Shown: positions 14,698 through 22,565, counted from the first letter of the stretch. The stretch: 30,727 bases of DNA from Roseivivax sp. THAF197b (GCF_009363255.1 NZ_CP045322.1:1-30727), one strand, 5' to 3'. Numbers and translations: made by a program. Notes: a model not told the origin generated them from the sequence alone.

Positions 14698-15651
14698 ATG
14701 AGAAGTCTTGAACGAGGTCGCGATGCACAATCGCCGGTCGAAATACCAAAACGTGGCTGGTTGGACATTGCCTGGCGCGTGAAAGATCGCGTTTCATCCA
14801 ATCGTATCAGCCTTGTTGCGGCCGGTGTGGCCTTCTTCGGTCTTCTTGCTTTGTTTCCTGCGATTGGTGCCGTTCTCGCAATAGGTGGCCTACTGCTGGA
14901 CCCCCAAGTCATCGTTGAGCAGATGGTCGATTTTCGAGGCTTCGTACCCGATGAAGTCTTGGCAATTGTGCAAGCTCAAGCGAGTGAAGTCGCAGGTGCA
15001 GATGATCAGGGCCTAGGACTAGCGGCCCTTGTCGCACTCGGTCTATCTTTCTGGTCAGCCTCGCGCGGTATGGCGTATCTCGTGATGGGGTTAAATCTTG
15101 TTTACGATGAGGAGGAAAAGCGCGGTTTCTTTCGATTGAGCGCACAACTACTTGCTATGTCCGCGTTGCTAGTATTTGGATTTCTATTAGGCGTAGCCTC
15201 AATCATCGCGGTTCCGGCATTACTTTCGGTGATCGATTGGCCGCTGTTCGGTCAATGGTTGGCAAGTGGGTTTCGCTGGGTCGTCTTGGTGTTCGGCGCA
15301 ATGGTCGGCCTCGCACTCATCTATCGATATGGCCCGTCGCGAAGTTCGGCCGAGTGGTCGTGGGTAACACCGGGCTCAGTGATCGCATGTCTCCTTTGGA
15401 TCGCTGCATCGGTGGGATTTACCATATATGTAGGTAGCTTCGCATCGTATAATGAAAGCTTCGGCGCGTTAGGTGGCGTCGTCATTTTAATTATGTGGCT
15501 TTGGATTTCGGCTTTCATTATCCTTCTTGGAGGACTGGTTAACGCCGAAATGGAGGCGCAAACGCGTGTGGACACGACCATCGGACCAGACCAACCAATA
15601 GGTGAGCGGGGTGCCGCGAAAGCCGACAAGCTCGGAGAGGCGCGTACCTAG
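14698..15651 (+). CDS. YihY/BrkB-family inner membrane protein
   Basis: 317 residues. The start at 14698 is preceded by GAGGA at 6-7 nt. It has the family pattern: an amphipathic start (WLDIAWRVKDRVSSNRISLV), then AAGVAFFGLLALFPAIGAVL. Several membrane segments follow (LGLAALVALGLSFWSASRGM; LSAQLLAMSALLVFGFLLGV; VVLVFGAMVGLALIYRYGP; WVTPGSVIACLLWIAASVGF; LGGVVILIMWLWISAFIILL). The closing signature YNESFGALGGVVILIMWLW, then GLVNAE, is highly typical. The biochemical function of YihY/BrkB proteins is not settled, and the old label ribonuclease BN is incorrect. It converges on the MscS gene with 3 bp between stops. Together with the next genes it looks like an envelope-stress set. Confidence 0.92.
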   Translation: MRSLERGRDAQSPVEIPKRGWLDIAWRVKDRVSSNRISLVAAGVAFFGLLALFPAIGAVLAIGGLLLDPQVIVEQMVDFRGFVPDEVLAIVQAQASEVAGADDQGLGLAALVALGLSFWSASRGMAYLVMGLNLVYDEEEKRGFFRLSAQLLAMSALLVFGFLLGVASIIAVPALLSVIDWPLFGQWLASGFRWVVLVFGAMVGLALIYRYGPSRSSAEWSWVTPGSVIACLLWIAASVGFTIYVGSFASYNESFGALGGVVILIMWLWISAFIILLGGLVNAEMEAQTRVDTTIGPDQPIGERGAAKADKLGEART

Positions 15652-15654
15652 CCG

Positions 15655-16554
15655 TCAGCTCTTTTCCGCATCGAACTGTTCGTCTGGCGACTTAGAGTGT
15701 ATTTCCAGCGGCTCTGCAAAAGTCATCGTTCTATAAGGGAATGGAATTTCGATGCCAGCATGGTCTAACGCTGCTTTGATAGCGATCACAGCCCTGTCAC
15801 GCGATCGGTGTTCCTCAGGCGGTGCGCTTGACGCCCACCAGCGGACCATGAAGTCAATCGAGGAAGAATTGAACTCAGTTGCATAGACCTCTGCTTCTCG
15901 CTTCGCCTCGGGATGATTAATGTCTCTAACAACGTTCTCGATGATCTGCTTTGCCGTAGCAACGTCTTCGCCATACGCGACGCCGACAACGATGGATATC
16001 CGACGCAGATCTCTATCAGTAAGGATTTCGACGGGGTTTTTGAATAAAAAGCTGTTTGGAACAATGACAAGTTCGCCCGAGCGCTTGCGCAAAAAAGTGT
16101 CACGGATCGAGATCTCCTCGACCCTGCCGCGCAGAGCTTCGCATACGATATCATCGCCAATGCGCATAGGTTTGCGAAGTAGGATGAGAAAACCTGCGAG
16201 AAAATTCTCGAAAATGTCTTTGAAAGCTAGGCCGATGGCGATGGAGCCAATGCCGAGACCTGCAACAAGATTTGTCGGAGTAAGATTAGGAAACACGACG
16301 GTTGCGGCAACAAGAAGGCCTACGATCCAAATGATGAGGCGCACAATCGTGCTGATGGCGGCCAAAAGTGACGGCCGTGTTTTTGACCGCGTCAGCAGTC
16401 TCTTTGTAATCAGGCCTGCAAACTGCGCTATGGCCCATGTCAGGACTAGAATGACGACGGCGACCAGAATGTTTGGCAGCAGCGCGATGAACTCCTGGGT
16501 AAAGGTCGCGATCTGCTCACGCAGGATTTGAATAGGTTCCAATTCTTTGTCCAT
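15655..16554 (-). CDS. Small-conductance mechanosensitive channel (MscS family)
   Basis: 299 residues, close to E. coli MscS. Three membrane helices: LLPNILVAVVILVLTWAIAQ, SLLAAISTIVRLIIWIVGLL, and the pore helix with NLVAGLGIGSIAIGLAFKDI, then FENFLAGFLILL. The last is followed by the beta-domain entry RKPMRIGDDI. The beta domain reads RGRVEEISIRDTFLRKRSGE, VIVPNSFLFKNPVEIL, and the alpha/beta C-terminal domain follows (RRISIVVGVAYGEDVATAK). It opens under membrane tension to release osmolytes. The pair with YihY and the PLDc_N-like protein suggests a role in osmotic or membrane stress. Confidence 0.95.
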   Translation of the reverse strand: MDKELEPIQILREQIATFTQEFIALLPNILVAVVILVLTWAIAQFAGLITKRLLTRSKTRPSLLAAISTIVRLIIWIVGLLVAATVVFPNLTPTNLVAGLGIGSIAIGLAFKDIFENFLAGFLILLRKPMRIGDDIVCEALRGRVEEISIRDTFLRKRSGELVIVPNSFLFKNPVEILTDRDLRRISIVVGVAYGEDVATAKQIIENVVRDINHPEAKREAEVYATEFNSSSIDFMVRWWASSAPPEEHRSRDRAVIAIKAALDHAGIEIPFPYRTMTFAEPLEIHSKSPDEQFDAEKS

Positions 16555-16600
16555 TCGCTTTTCAGTCTAACATGAGATGAAAAGAGGGCTTACCAGCCGC

Positions 16601-16783
16601 CTATGTCGTGGATCTCGGCCCAGCGAAAAACCAGATTGTAAAGCCTAGAATTGGAAGCACAATCACCAGAAGCGACCACAGCACCTTTTTACCCGCTGAT
16701 GCGCTTGATCCGACTATCGAAACGAGAGCCCAGATGTCGAGGGCGAGGATGATAAGACCGCCAATACCTGTGAGTTCAAACAT
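16601..16783 (-). CDS. Two-helix membrane protein resembling PLDc_N
   Basis: 60 residues from the ATG at 16783 (a GTG 9 nt upstream is also possible). The sequence MFELTGIGGLIILALDIWAL, a short loop (SASAGKKV), a second hydrophobic helix (WSLLVIVLPILGFTIWFF), and AGPRS at the end match the small PLD-nuclease N-terminal domain family. These are two-helix inner-membrane proteins of unknown biochemistry. The gene lies 46 bp downstream of the mscS start on the same strand, upstream in transcription, so it is probably co-transcribed with mscS. Confidence 0.75.
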   Translation of the reverse strand: MFELTGIGGLIILALDIWALVSIVGSSASAGKKVLWSLLVIVLPILGFTIWFFAGPRSTT

Positions 16784-16828
16784 GCGAGCCACCCTATGTT
16801 TTTGTCATCCTAAGTAAACGCACGGGCG

Positions 16829-17296
16829 GTGCGCTGTCCACCGAGGATCGAGGCTGGATTCACAAATGCGGATGGCACAGACGTGGACGGGTTCATCAGC
16901 TTTTCGCTGAGTGTCCAGAATCGGCGCAAGTCGCGCATGGGGCATTCGCTGGAGAACCATCTGGCGGCTGTTTTGCGGGCGCATAACATCCGGCACGTCC
17001 GGGGTGCCTTGACCGAGCATAACCACAAGCCGGATTTCCTCTTTCCCGATCTGGAAACCTACCAGGCAGCTCCAGCAGAAGGCGATCCGCGCCTGACGAT
17101 GCTGGGGGCCAAGTCCACCTGCAAGGACCGCTGGCGGCAGGTTCTGGCCGAAGCCGAGAAGATCAGCCGGAAACACCTTCTCACACTGGAACCCGGGATT
17201 TCAGAGCCACAGACCAACCAGATGGAGGCGTCCAGCCTTCAGCTTGTGGTCCCCTCCCCCGTTCACAACAGCTACACCGATGCGCATCGCGGCTGA
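16829..17296 (+). pseudogene. EcoRII-like restriction endonuclease, C-terminal remnant
   Basis: About 150 codons: GFTNADGTDVDGFISFSLSV, QNRRKSRMGHSLENHLAAVL, KPDFLFPDLE, RLTMLGAKSTCKDRWRQVLA, KHLLTLEPGISEPQTNQM and LQLVVPSPVHNSYT. This is the catalytic C-terminal domain of EcoRII-type nucleases, with the PD...(A)K residues visible in KPDFLFP and GAKSTCK. The N-terminal effector-binding domain is missing, and the end stops about 15 residues short (no AQ..WLM tail). No cognate methyltransferase is on the plasmid. It is presumably a dead remnant of a restriction-modification island. Confidence 0.8.
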
Positions 17297-17350
17297 CTCT
17301 GGTCTGTTGGGGACTTCATCGGCGAAGTGCGGAGACGTCGAACGTAACCC

Positions 17351-17364
17351 ATAACAGATAACAC
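17351..17364. repeat. Partition heptad repeats downstream of parB-like gene
   Basis: ataacag-ataacac are two contiguous 7-bp units, directly abutting the parB-like stop codon. The same unit recurs upstream of parA (18334-18400). Confidence 0.65.
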
Positions 17365-17658
17365 TTACCGTCTCCTGCCGTCGATTTCGGCGGTGTCCGG
17401 TATACTGATGCCGCCTGCGCGGAGACATTCATAAAGCAGCTCTTTCTTTGTTAAGCCGCGCTTGCTGGCCTCGCGCGCGAAAGCATCCTTGATCGGCTCC
17501 GGCACGTTTGTGAAAGAAAATTGGACCCGTGGAGCGTCCTTGAGAGCAGAAGATTTTGCTTTGCTGACACTCGGCAGCGGCGCGGCCAGCTCCTTCAGCT
17601 TCCGTGAACCACCTTCATCTTCCAGATCATCATCGAGATTTACGCTGACTTTGGCCAT
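17365..17658 (-). CDS. Small ParB-like centromere-binding protein (probable RHH fold)
   Basis: 97 residues. The N-terminal half is polar and probably disordered (LDDDLEDEGGSRKLKELAA). The C-terminal half has a strand-helix-helix pattern: VQFSFTNVPEPIKDAF, then REASKRGLTKKELLYECLRA. This fits a ribbon-helix-helix DNA-binding fold, as used by the small partner proteins of type Ib ParA systems. It starts 19 bases inside the end of parA and is in the same operon. The ATAACAG heptads on both sides of the operon are its likely binding sites. The assignment rests on size, fold pattern and position rather than a specific motif. Confidence 0.75.
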   Translation of the reverse strand: MAKVSVNLDDDLEDEGGSRKLKELAAPLPSVSKAKSSALKDAPRVQFSFTNVPEPIKDAFAREASKRGLTKKELLYECLRAGGISIPDTAEIDGRRR

Positions 17659-18308
17659 GAACTACTCCTGTAGAAACTGAGAAGGCCCCTGCCCTGCAAA
17701 TCGGCAAGCACTGACTTTACGGATCGACGCGCTGATCCCTGTGGTGACTGACCCGTTGAGGTCATTTCCTTGAAGCCGGTTCGATGCGCGCACATTGCGT
17801 TGAGGCGCGGTACGCTCTGCGCATCAAGTGCATCCGTGATCGCTTGCGTGATATTGGTATTTGTATCAACGTCCATCATCACCACGAGCGCCGCGATGTC
17901 CTTTTCCATTGTCTCTGCAACACTTTGAACATGGGAATAGGTGCGCTTCGCACCCTTGGCATCCGCCTCATTTGCCTTGGAGGGGATCAAGATCAGATTG
18001 GCGGCCGCGATAGCGTGCATTGCCATGGCCGACTTGAAACCGGCCGTATCCACAAAGATCGCGTCATAGGCGGGTTCAGCCTTCTTCAGAGCCTTAACTG
18101 TCGGGATCAGCTTTTCGTCGTTCTCTTCGTAAAGCCAGTCAAGGTCCGTTTCATCCTTCTTGGCCCACGCTTCCAGATGCCGTTGCGGGTCTGTGTCGAT
18201 CACCGCGATCCTCGCGCCATCTTCGACCATGAGGCTCGCCAGAGCCGTCAGCAGGGTGGTTTTCCCTGCGCCGCCTTTTTCCTGAACTACGCTGATAACC
18301 TGCGTCAT
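17640..18308 (-). CDS. parA: ParA-type partition ATPase
   Basis: 222 residues. The deviant Walker A motif KGGAGKTT is at 11-18 (VVQEKGGAGKTTLLTALASL), Walker A' at VIDTDPQRHLEAW, and Walker B at AIFVDTAGF. Its length without an N-terminal HTH domain makes it a type Ib ParA, which segregates plasmids with a small RHH partner and does not itself repress by DNA binding. Upstream lie heptad repeats (18334-18400) that probably form the centromere and operator. The last residues (FYRSSSWPKSA) overlap the parB-like gene. Confidence 0.92.
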   Translation of the reverse strand: MTQVISVVQEKGGAGKTTLLTALASLMVEDGARIAVIDTDPQRHLEAWAKKDETDLDWLYEENDEKLIPTVKALKKAEPAYDAIFVDTAGFKSAMAMHAIAAANLILIPSKANEADAKGAKRTYSHVQSVAETMEKDIAALVVMMDVDTNTNITQAITDALDAQSVPRLNAMCAHRTGFKEMTSTGQSPQGSARRSVKSVLADLQGRGLLSFYRSSSWPKSA

Positions 18309-18333
18309 CTTCTGCCCTCAATTTTCGAAACCC

Positions 18334-18400
18334 ATAACAGGCAACACATAACAGTCAACTATTAACAGATAACAGGCAGCAGTTATCTAATACCTGTTAT
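18334..18400. repeat. Putative parS/operator: phased ATAACAG heptads
   Basis: ataacag starts at 18334, 18348 and 18369, with ttaacag at 18362, all in the same 7-bp register. The reverse unit ctgttat is at 18394-18400. It lies between the repA stop and the parA start, as expected for the centromere of a type Ib partition locus. Confidence 0.65.
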
Positions 18401-18403
18401 CTT

Positions 18404-19456
18404 TTATGGAGCCCTGCCTTTACGCTCATACCATTTGCGGCAGAACCCAATGAAAGCGCCGTCTGGATGGCGTGGTGGTTCGCTCATCCACATCCGCCAT
18501 TCCTGTTCGAGGAAGTAGACATCCCATGTCGGAGCGGCTTCGCGCGCCTTTTCATATGCTTCTGGAGACAACCGAACGGATATCTCCGAAGAGATCGAAG
18601 GAGCGTCCCCGTATATGTCGAGGAATTCGGGCTTGGGTGAGACCTCAAGCACATCATGCAATAACCTGAAGCTGTAATCAGGCATGTGAGACTGGTCTGC
18701 GTCGGCCTTGCAGATCGCCTTCACCAAGCGCTTGAACTCTTTGGGTGTGGAAGTCGAGCCGGTCTTGTGTTGTAGCTTGTCGAGGCCGATCCGCCAGACA
18801 TCCTGCTTCCCGCAGTGTTTTCTAGCCAGCTCATACAGACGCCGTTCCAAGGGCTTCCGAAGCTGAAAATACGCCTTGTTGAGCGTCAGAACATTCTTGT
18901 TTTCGATGGCTTTGACAAGCCAGTCCCCCATCTCCAGTTCCACGCTGAGAAGGCGGCCGGTAGAATCTTCCTTGACGATCCGGGCATCAGTGATGAACGA
19001 GATTGATCGCCATTCGCCGATACCGTGATCGTGGATATTGGTTTCGATCTGGGTGAACTGAAGGCGAGTGAGGGCGCGCCGAAGGGTTGCGTAAGCCTGC
19101 CCAGTGGTATGCCGATTCGTGGCTTTCAAAAGGTCGTGCGCAGAGATTCTGACACGGCGGCCGATTTCCTGACCTTCGTTCTTCGCAGCCATAAGTTGGC
19201 TGAGCACGTAAATCAGAATGTCGCGGTCGAAGACATTAGCGCGGCCTTCTTCAGCCGCTGGTGTGATCTTCACCTTTACATTGCCCTGCTCATACTCGAA
19301 CGCCGCGAGGTCTTTTTTCACCGAAAGCGAGAACAACGGATGCTCCATCGAGGCACGGTCGCTCTTGGGGGTCGCATCGAGAATGTCACATACGAACAGG
19401 TCCGGCTCAGTGTGCCGCCGCGGGAGCAAAGCTGTCCGTTTACGAGGCCGCGCCAT
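18404..19456 (-). CDS. repA: Plasmid replication initiator RepA (RPA family)
   Basis: 350 residues. The core has the winged-helix pattern of the replication initiator protein A (RPA) family of alphaproteobacterial plasmids: MEHPLFSLSVKKDLAAFEYE, NVFDRDILIYVLSQLMAAKN, then LLKATNRHTTGQAYATLRRA. Further along are LSVELEMGDWLVKAIENKN, LNKAYFQLRKPLERRLYEL, and the C-terminal EWRMWMSEPPRHPDGAFIGF, which is followed by CRKWYERKG. It binds iterons to open the origin; five such iterons lie just upstream, beginning 3 bp before the ATG, so it probably represses itself. It precedes parA on the same strand. Confidence 0.92.
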   Translation of the reverse strand: MARPRKRTALLPRRHTEPDLFVCDILDATPKSDRASMEHPLFSLSVKKDLAAFEYEQGNVKVKITPAAEEGRANVFDRDILIYVLSQLMAAKNEGQEIGRRVRISAHDLLKATNRHTTGQAYATLRRALTRLQFTQIETNIHDHGIGEWRSISFITDARIVKEDSTGRLLSVELEMGDWLVKAIENKNVLTLNKAYFQLRKPLERRLYELARKHCGKQDVWRIGLDKLQHKTGSTSTPKEFKRLVKAICKADADQSHMPDYSFRLLHDVLEVSPKPEFLDIYGDAPSISSEISVRLSPEAYEKAREAAPTWDVYFLEQEWRMWMSEPPRHPDGAFIGFCRKWYERKGRAP

Positions 19457-19458
19457 TA

Positions 19459-19579
19459 TTCGATACTCTACCCACTGTTATTCGACAGTCTGCCCACCAA
19501 CGGCGGGTCATTGATCGATACTCTACACACCCATCTTCGCTAGTCTACCCACCATCTTTCGATACTCTACACACCAACG
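19459..19579. repeat. Iteron array of oriV (five 22-bp units)
   Basis: Units of the form TTCGATACTCTACCCACC start at 19459, 19481, 19514, 19536 and 19558. Spacing is 22 bp (two helical turns), except for one 33-bp step (three turns), so all lie on one face of the DNA. The array touches the repA start and is the likely RepA-binding part of oriV. Confidence 0.88.
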
Positions 19580-19915
19580 ACATGAAAAAAGCCGAATTCA
19601 TAGTTTAATTTTAAATGCTTACGAGCGGGCCGATTCTCGTAACACCTTCTATAACACATATATAACACACAGCTTCGCAGCCCGAACTGACCTGCTGCCA
19701 CCTTGGACCTCGACATCCCGCCACAAAAACGCCCCTCACCTTTGCAGGGGAAGGGCGCTCGGAGACATTTCCGTTCACGGCCATCGGCGTCCCCGCCTAT
19801 GCCGCGAAGCAATCCTACCACGTCATCTTTGTTCCACAAATATCCCGGAGGTGAATGCCCCTTCGGGGCAGAGGAGGCTGAGAATAGGGGAAAGCGGCAG
19901 ATCGAGCGCTTCCCC
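19580..19915. other. oriV AT-rich flank and terminators
   Basis: There is no gene. Next to the iterons is an AT-rich segment (about 19595-19675, with tagtttaattttaaat and cacatatataacaca) suited to strand opening. The rest carries minus-strand terminator hairpins for the mobilization operon and a UUCG-type hairpin (tgccccttcggggca around 19854-19868). No good DnaA box was found by eye. Confidence 0.55.
19725..19750 (-). terminator. Intrinsic terminator, minus strand
   Basis: On the minus strand CCCCT-gcaaaggtg-AGGGG is followed by cgTTTTT. It would stop transcription from the mobilization genes before oriV. Confidence 0.6.
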
Positions 19916-19916
19916 T
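19886..19916 (-). terminator. Hairpin at the end of the coiled-coil/TM gene
   Basis: aggggaaagcg and cgcttcccct form a 10-bp imperfect stem that begins at the stop codon of the preceding gene. The U-tract is poor (attctc). Confidence 0.4.
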
Positions 19917-20470
19917 CATTCATTGTAGCGGACGCAGATCGTGGTGCCGGTGGTGGTCATTGTCCAAGTATACCCGACCATCAACTGACATGTGTACTTG
20001 TTGGTGGCTAAGAGCCAAGGCAGCGTAACCGTCATCGCCAGAGTGAGGAAGAGCGCAGCCAAACCAAACAGGGGCCACCGCGATTTCCACTGATCGAGCA
20101 GCTTTTCCCGTTCCCAGAGTTGGCGAAGTGCAATCGATTTGTCTTCTTCAGCTTTCGCCAGAACGTCCCGCGCCCTGTTTGAAGCCTGAAGTAGATCGAC
20201 GCACATCTGTCCCATGCGCACGAGATTGTCGTTGATCTTTCCGTCAATCGTTGCGCCGACCAGCTCGCCATATCGTTTGGGATCGGTTTGTTCTGCGGCA
20301 AGGAACGTGGCGGAACGGACTTCGGCGAGTGTTCCATCAAGGTCTTTCAGAACTTTGGTCTGCGCATCGACGCGATCCGATGTGCGCGCCACGACCTTTG
20401 ACATCAGCTCGACGGTTTCACGCAGCTCGTCATCGAATGGCGGGGTAGGGGAGGGGGTATCGTCAGACAT
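19916..20470 (-). CDS. Coiled-coil protein with one C-terminal membrane segment, mobilization operon
   Basis: 184 residues from the ATG at 20470 (MSDDTPSPTPPFDDELRETV), chosen for the AAAGGAG 5 nt upstream. After a proline-rich start come long charged helices (VELMSKVVARTSDRVDAQTK; ARDVLAKAEEDKSIALRQLW), then one membrane segment (WPLFGLAALFLTLAMTVTLP) and a short tail with two cysteines. It is not recognised as a named family. It starts 31 bp after the coupling-protein gene on the same strand, so it is probably part of the mobilization operon. It could tether VirD4 or relaxosome components, or act as an entry-exclusion-like protein; this is inference. Confidence 0.7.
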   Translation of the reverse strand: MSDDTPSPTPPFDDELRETVELMSKVVARTSDRVDAQTKVLKDLDGTLAEVRSATFLAAEQTDPKRYGELVGATIDGKINDNLVRMGQMCVDLLQASNRARDVLAKAEEDKSIALRQLWEREKLLDQWKSRWPLFGLAALFLTLAMTVTLPWLLATNKYTCQLMVGYTWTMTTTGTTICVRYNE

Positions 20471-20501
20471 GGCGGCTCCTTTCCGGGGCTCAGGCGGCGC
20501 C

Positions 20502-22160
20502 CTACGGGACAAAGAGCCCTCGGAACTCGGGATCGGCGTAATAGCGCAGCTTTTGGGCCAAGGCGGATGTCTGGCCCTGGACGCGCAGGAGCTGCACGTT
20601 GGGCGGCATCTGCATGATTTCGTCGGGCGTCAGCAGATCGCGGCCGGTGAGGTGGTTCGAGAAGCTGGGGCCGTCGCCAGGCTTGAAGCTGTCGGTCTGG
20701 AAGCGGGAGGTTTCCTGGCCGATCATCTGGCTCAGCCATTTGGCGGTTTCGAAGTCGTTCACGCCGAAGACCTGTTGCACCCCGGCATTGGCGATGAAGG
20801 TGTTTGCCCGGTCGCCGTAGAGATCGCGAAGCTGGCTCATGTCCTGCAGGATCGGCCAGAGCTGAAGCCCGTAGCCCGCCATCAGCCCCATGGCGCGCTC
20901 TACGGCCTCTAGACGGCCCAGAGCGGCAAACTCGTCCAGAAGGAAGAGGGTAGGACTGTTGAGCCGCTGAGAGGCGCTCTGAGCGCACACAGAGGCTTCA
21001 GCGTCCCGTGCAATGTCCTGGAGGGCCTGAGAGACCAGAAGGCGCAGCCAGCGGCTGTAGGCGTCCATCCGGTTGGGAGGCAGTACCAGGAACACGGAGG
21101 TGATCCGGTGGCGCAGATCGGAGAGGGCGAAGTCTGAGCGCGCCAGACACTTTGCGATCCGGGGCGAGTCCAGGAAATGCGTGTGGCGTTGTGCGTTCGA
21201 CAGCACCGAGGCGGCTTCCCGATCCGCCTTGCCGAGGAAGCGGTTGGCTGCGCGGGCGATCAGCCCGCCTGCCTCGTCGCTGTCCTGCATCAGCTCCAGC
21301 AGCGCCCGGAGATTTTCCGGGGGCAGGGTGAGATATTCCCGGACGGTGGCGAGCGACCGGCGGTCACGATCCTCGTGGCAGACGCAGAACATGATCAGCC
21401 CGCCGAGGATGGCCTTGGCCTCCTCGTTCCAGTGCGCTTCCGTCACCTGTCCCGGCGGGTCCATCACAAGCGCTTCTGTCAGGGAGGCCGCATCCTCGCC
21501 CAGATCGAGGCTACCCGGGGTCAGCCGGTCGAGCGGGTTGTAGGCGGCGGATGGATGGCCGCTGACCTCAAAGGGATCGAGAACGTGGACCGTCCCGAAC
21601 CGCCGCCGGGCTTCTCCGGCGATCCGGGCATTCTCGCCCTTTGGGTCGATGACCAGAACCGAGCGTTCCGCCGCCAGCAGGTTCGGGATCACGGTGCCGA
21701 CGCCTTTCCCGGCGCGTGTCGGGGCGAGGGTGATCAGATGGGCAGGACCGTCATAGTGCAGCAACCGCCCGGTGTGCGGATTGCGCCCGATCAGAAGTCC
21801 GGCATCGTCTTGCCCTTTGCTCCGCTCCAGCTTCTTCAGCTCCTTGCGGTTCGCAAACCGGGCGGAGCCGTGGCTGTCACCGGTCAGACTGAAATAGGCA
21901 TCGGCACCGGAGGCCATGCGCCAATACTGAAACCCGAACACAGCGCCAATGAGCATGAAGGGACCAAATACTAGCCATTGCCAGGCGCTTTCACCGGGCG
22001 GCTGGTCGAAGAAGGCGAAGATGAACGGCGTGGCCACAAGTGTTCCGAGCATCGCTCCGAACAGGACAGCACCGATCAACCATCCGAGCATGATGGGCGT
22101 GAAGATCAACCGACCGAAGAAGCGGAACAGCCCCCCGAAGACGAGCATCACGCTCCGCAT
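20502..22160 (-). CDS. traG: VirD4/TraG-type conjugative coupling protein
   Basis: 552 residues. Two or three N-terminal membrane segments (FTPIMLGWLIGAVLFGAMLG, TLVATPFIFAF, WLVFGPFMLIGAVFGFQYW) are followed by the ATPase: Walker A in LAPTRAGKGVGTVIPNLL (about 145-162), DPKGEN, and Walker B LFLLDEFAALGRLEAV (about 405-420). Then come ILQDMSQLRDLYG and QVFGVNDFETAKWLSQMIG. It delivers relaxase-bound ssDNA to a type IV secretion channel. No VirB genes are present, so it must dock on another plasmid's channel. Its ATG overlaps the TGA of the traD-like gene (TGATG), showing coupling. Confidence 0.94.
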   Translation of the reverse strand: MRSVMLVFGGLFRFFGRLIFTPIMLGWLIGAVLFGAMLGTLVATPFIFAFFDQPPGESAWQWLVFGPFMLIGAVFGFQYWRMASGADAYFSLTGDSHGSARFANRKELKKLERSKGQDDAGLLIGRNPHTGRLLHYDGPAHLITLAPTRAGKGVGTVIPNLLAAERSVLVIDPKGENARIAGEARRRFGTVHVLDPFEVSGHPSAAYNPLDRLTPGSLDLGEDAASLTEALVMDPPGQVTEAHWNEEAKAILGGLIMFCVCHEDRDRRSLATVREYLTLPPENLRALLELMQDSDEAGGLIARAANRFLGKADREAASVLSNAQRHTHFLDSPRIAKCLARSDFALSDLRHRITSVFLVLPPNRMDAYSRWLRLLVSQALQDIARDAEASVCAQSASQRLNSPTLFLLDEFAALGRLEAVERAMGLMAGYGLQLWPILQDMSQLRDLYGDRANTFIANAGVQQVFGVNDFETAKWLSQMIGQETSRFQTDSFKPGDGPSFSNHLTGRDLLTPDEIMQMPPNVQLLRVQGQTSALAQKLRYYADPEFRGLFVP

Positions 22161-22450
22161 CAGGACGCGCCATCATCGGTAGGGGCAGGGGCGTCCCATT
22201 CTGCGAAGGCTTTGCGATCCTGTTCACGGGACAGATTGCGGATCAGCCGGTCGAGCATGGCGGCGGCATTGGAATCCCGTTCCGCCAGGTCCATGAGCGC
22301 CCCGCCCAGGATCACCTTGCGGCGTGTATCCAGCTTGCGCTGTCTGGTGGCTTCCCGGTTCTTCAGAGCCTGTAGGCGGGCCTTGGCCTGGGCATAGCGT
22401 TTCTCGGCGCGTTCAAGCTCAGTCTCGGCCAATTCGGGAATCCACTTCAA
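22160..22450 (-). CDS. traD: TraD-family conjugal transfer protein
   Basis: 96 residues from a TTG at 22450 (MKWIPELAETELERAEKRYA); no better start is present in the frame. The C-terminal half, RKLDTRRKVILGGALMDLAE, then AAAMLDRLIRNLSREQDRKA, is the hallmark of the small TraD family found beside VirD4 and MobQ/TraA relaxases in alphaproteobacteria. The N-terminal half is a charged helix. It is a probable relaxosome accessory protein. It lies next to oriT and is first in the minus-strand operon traD-traG-coiled coil. Confidence 0.85.
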   Translation of the reverse strand: MKWIPELAETELERAEKRYAQAKARLQALKNREATRQRKLDTRRKVILGGALMDLAERDSNAAAMLDRLIRNLSREQDRKAFAEWDAPAPTDDGAS

Positions 22451-22500
22451 AAAGGGCAGGTGTAAAGGTTAGGCTTGCCACAACCATCGGTAGCGCTTAC

Positions 22501-22565
22501 CCGTAGGCCTGTAAAGGACAAGGGCGCACTTATGCAAACTCTACACCTACGGTTTCGAGATTTGC
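22501..22565 (-). other. Origin of transfer (oriT), MobQ/RSF1010-like nic core
   Basis: On the minus strand 22521-22533 reads (c)ataagtgcgccct, matching the RSF1010/R1162 nic core TAAGTGCG^CCCT. Just 5' of it is an imperfect inverted repeat (gcaaactc at 22534-22541 with gagatttgc at 22557-22565), as in MobQ origins. A 7-bp pair, ccgtagg (22501-22507) and cctacgg (22546-22552), brackets the site. The orientation puts traD-traG-repA first and the relaxase last into a recipient. Confidence 0.75.

Noticed and set aside
18334..18400. CRISPR-like array
   Set aside because: The 7-bp units are contiguous or spaced by 7 bp, far too short for CRISPR repeats and spacers, and no cas genes are present.
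19459..19579. CRISPR-like or VNTR array
   Set aside because: Units are contiguous 22-mers touching repA; they are iterons.
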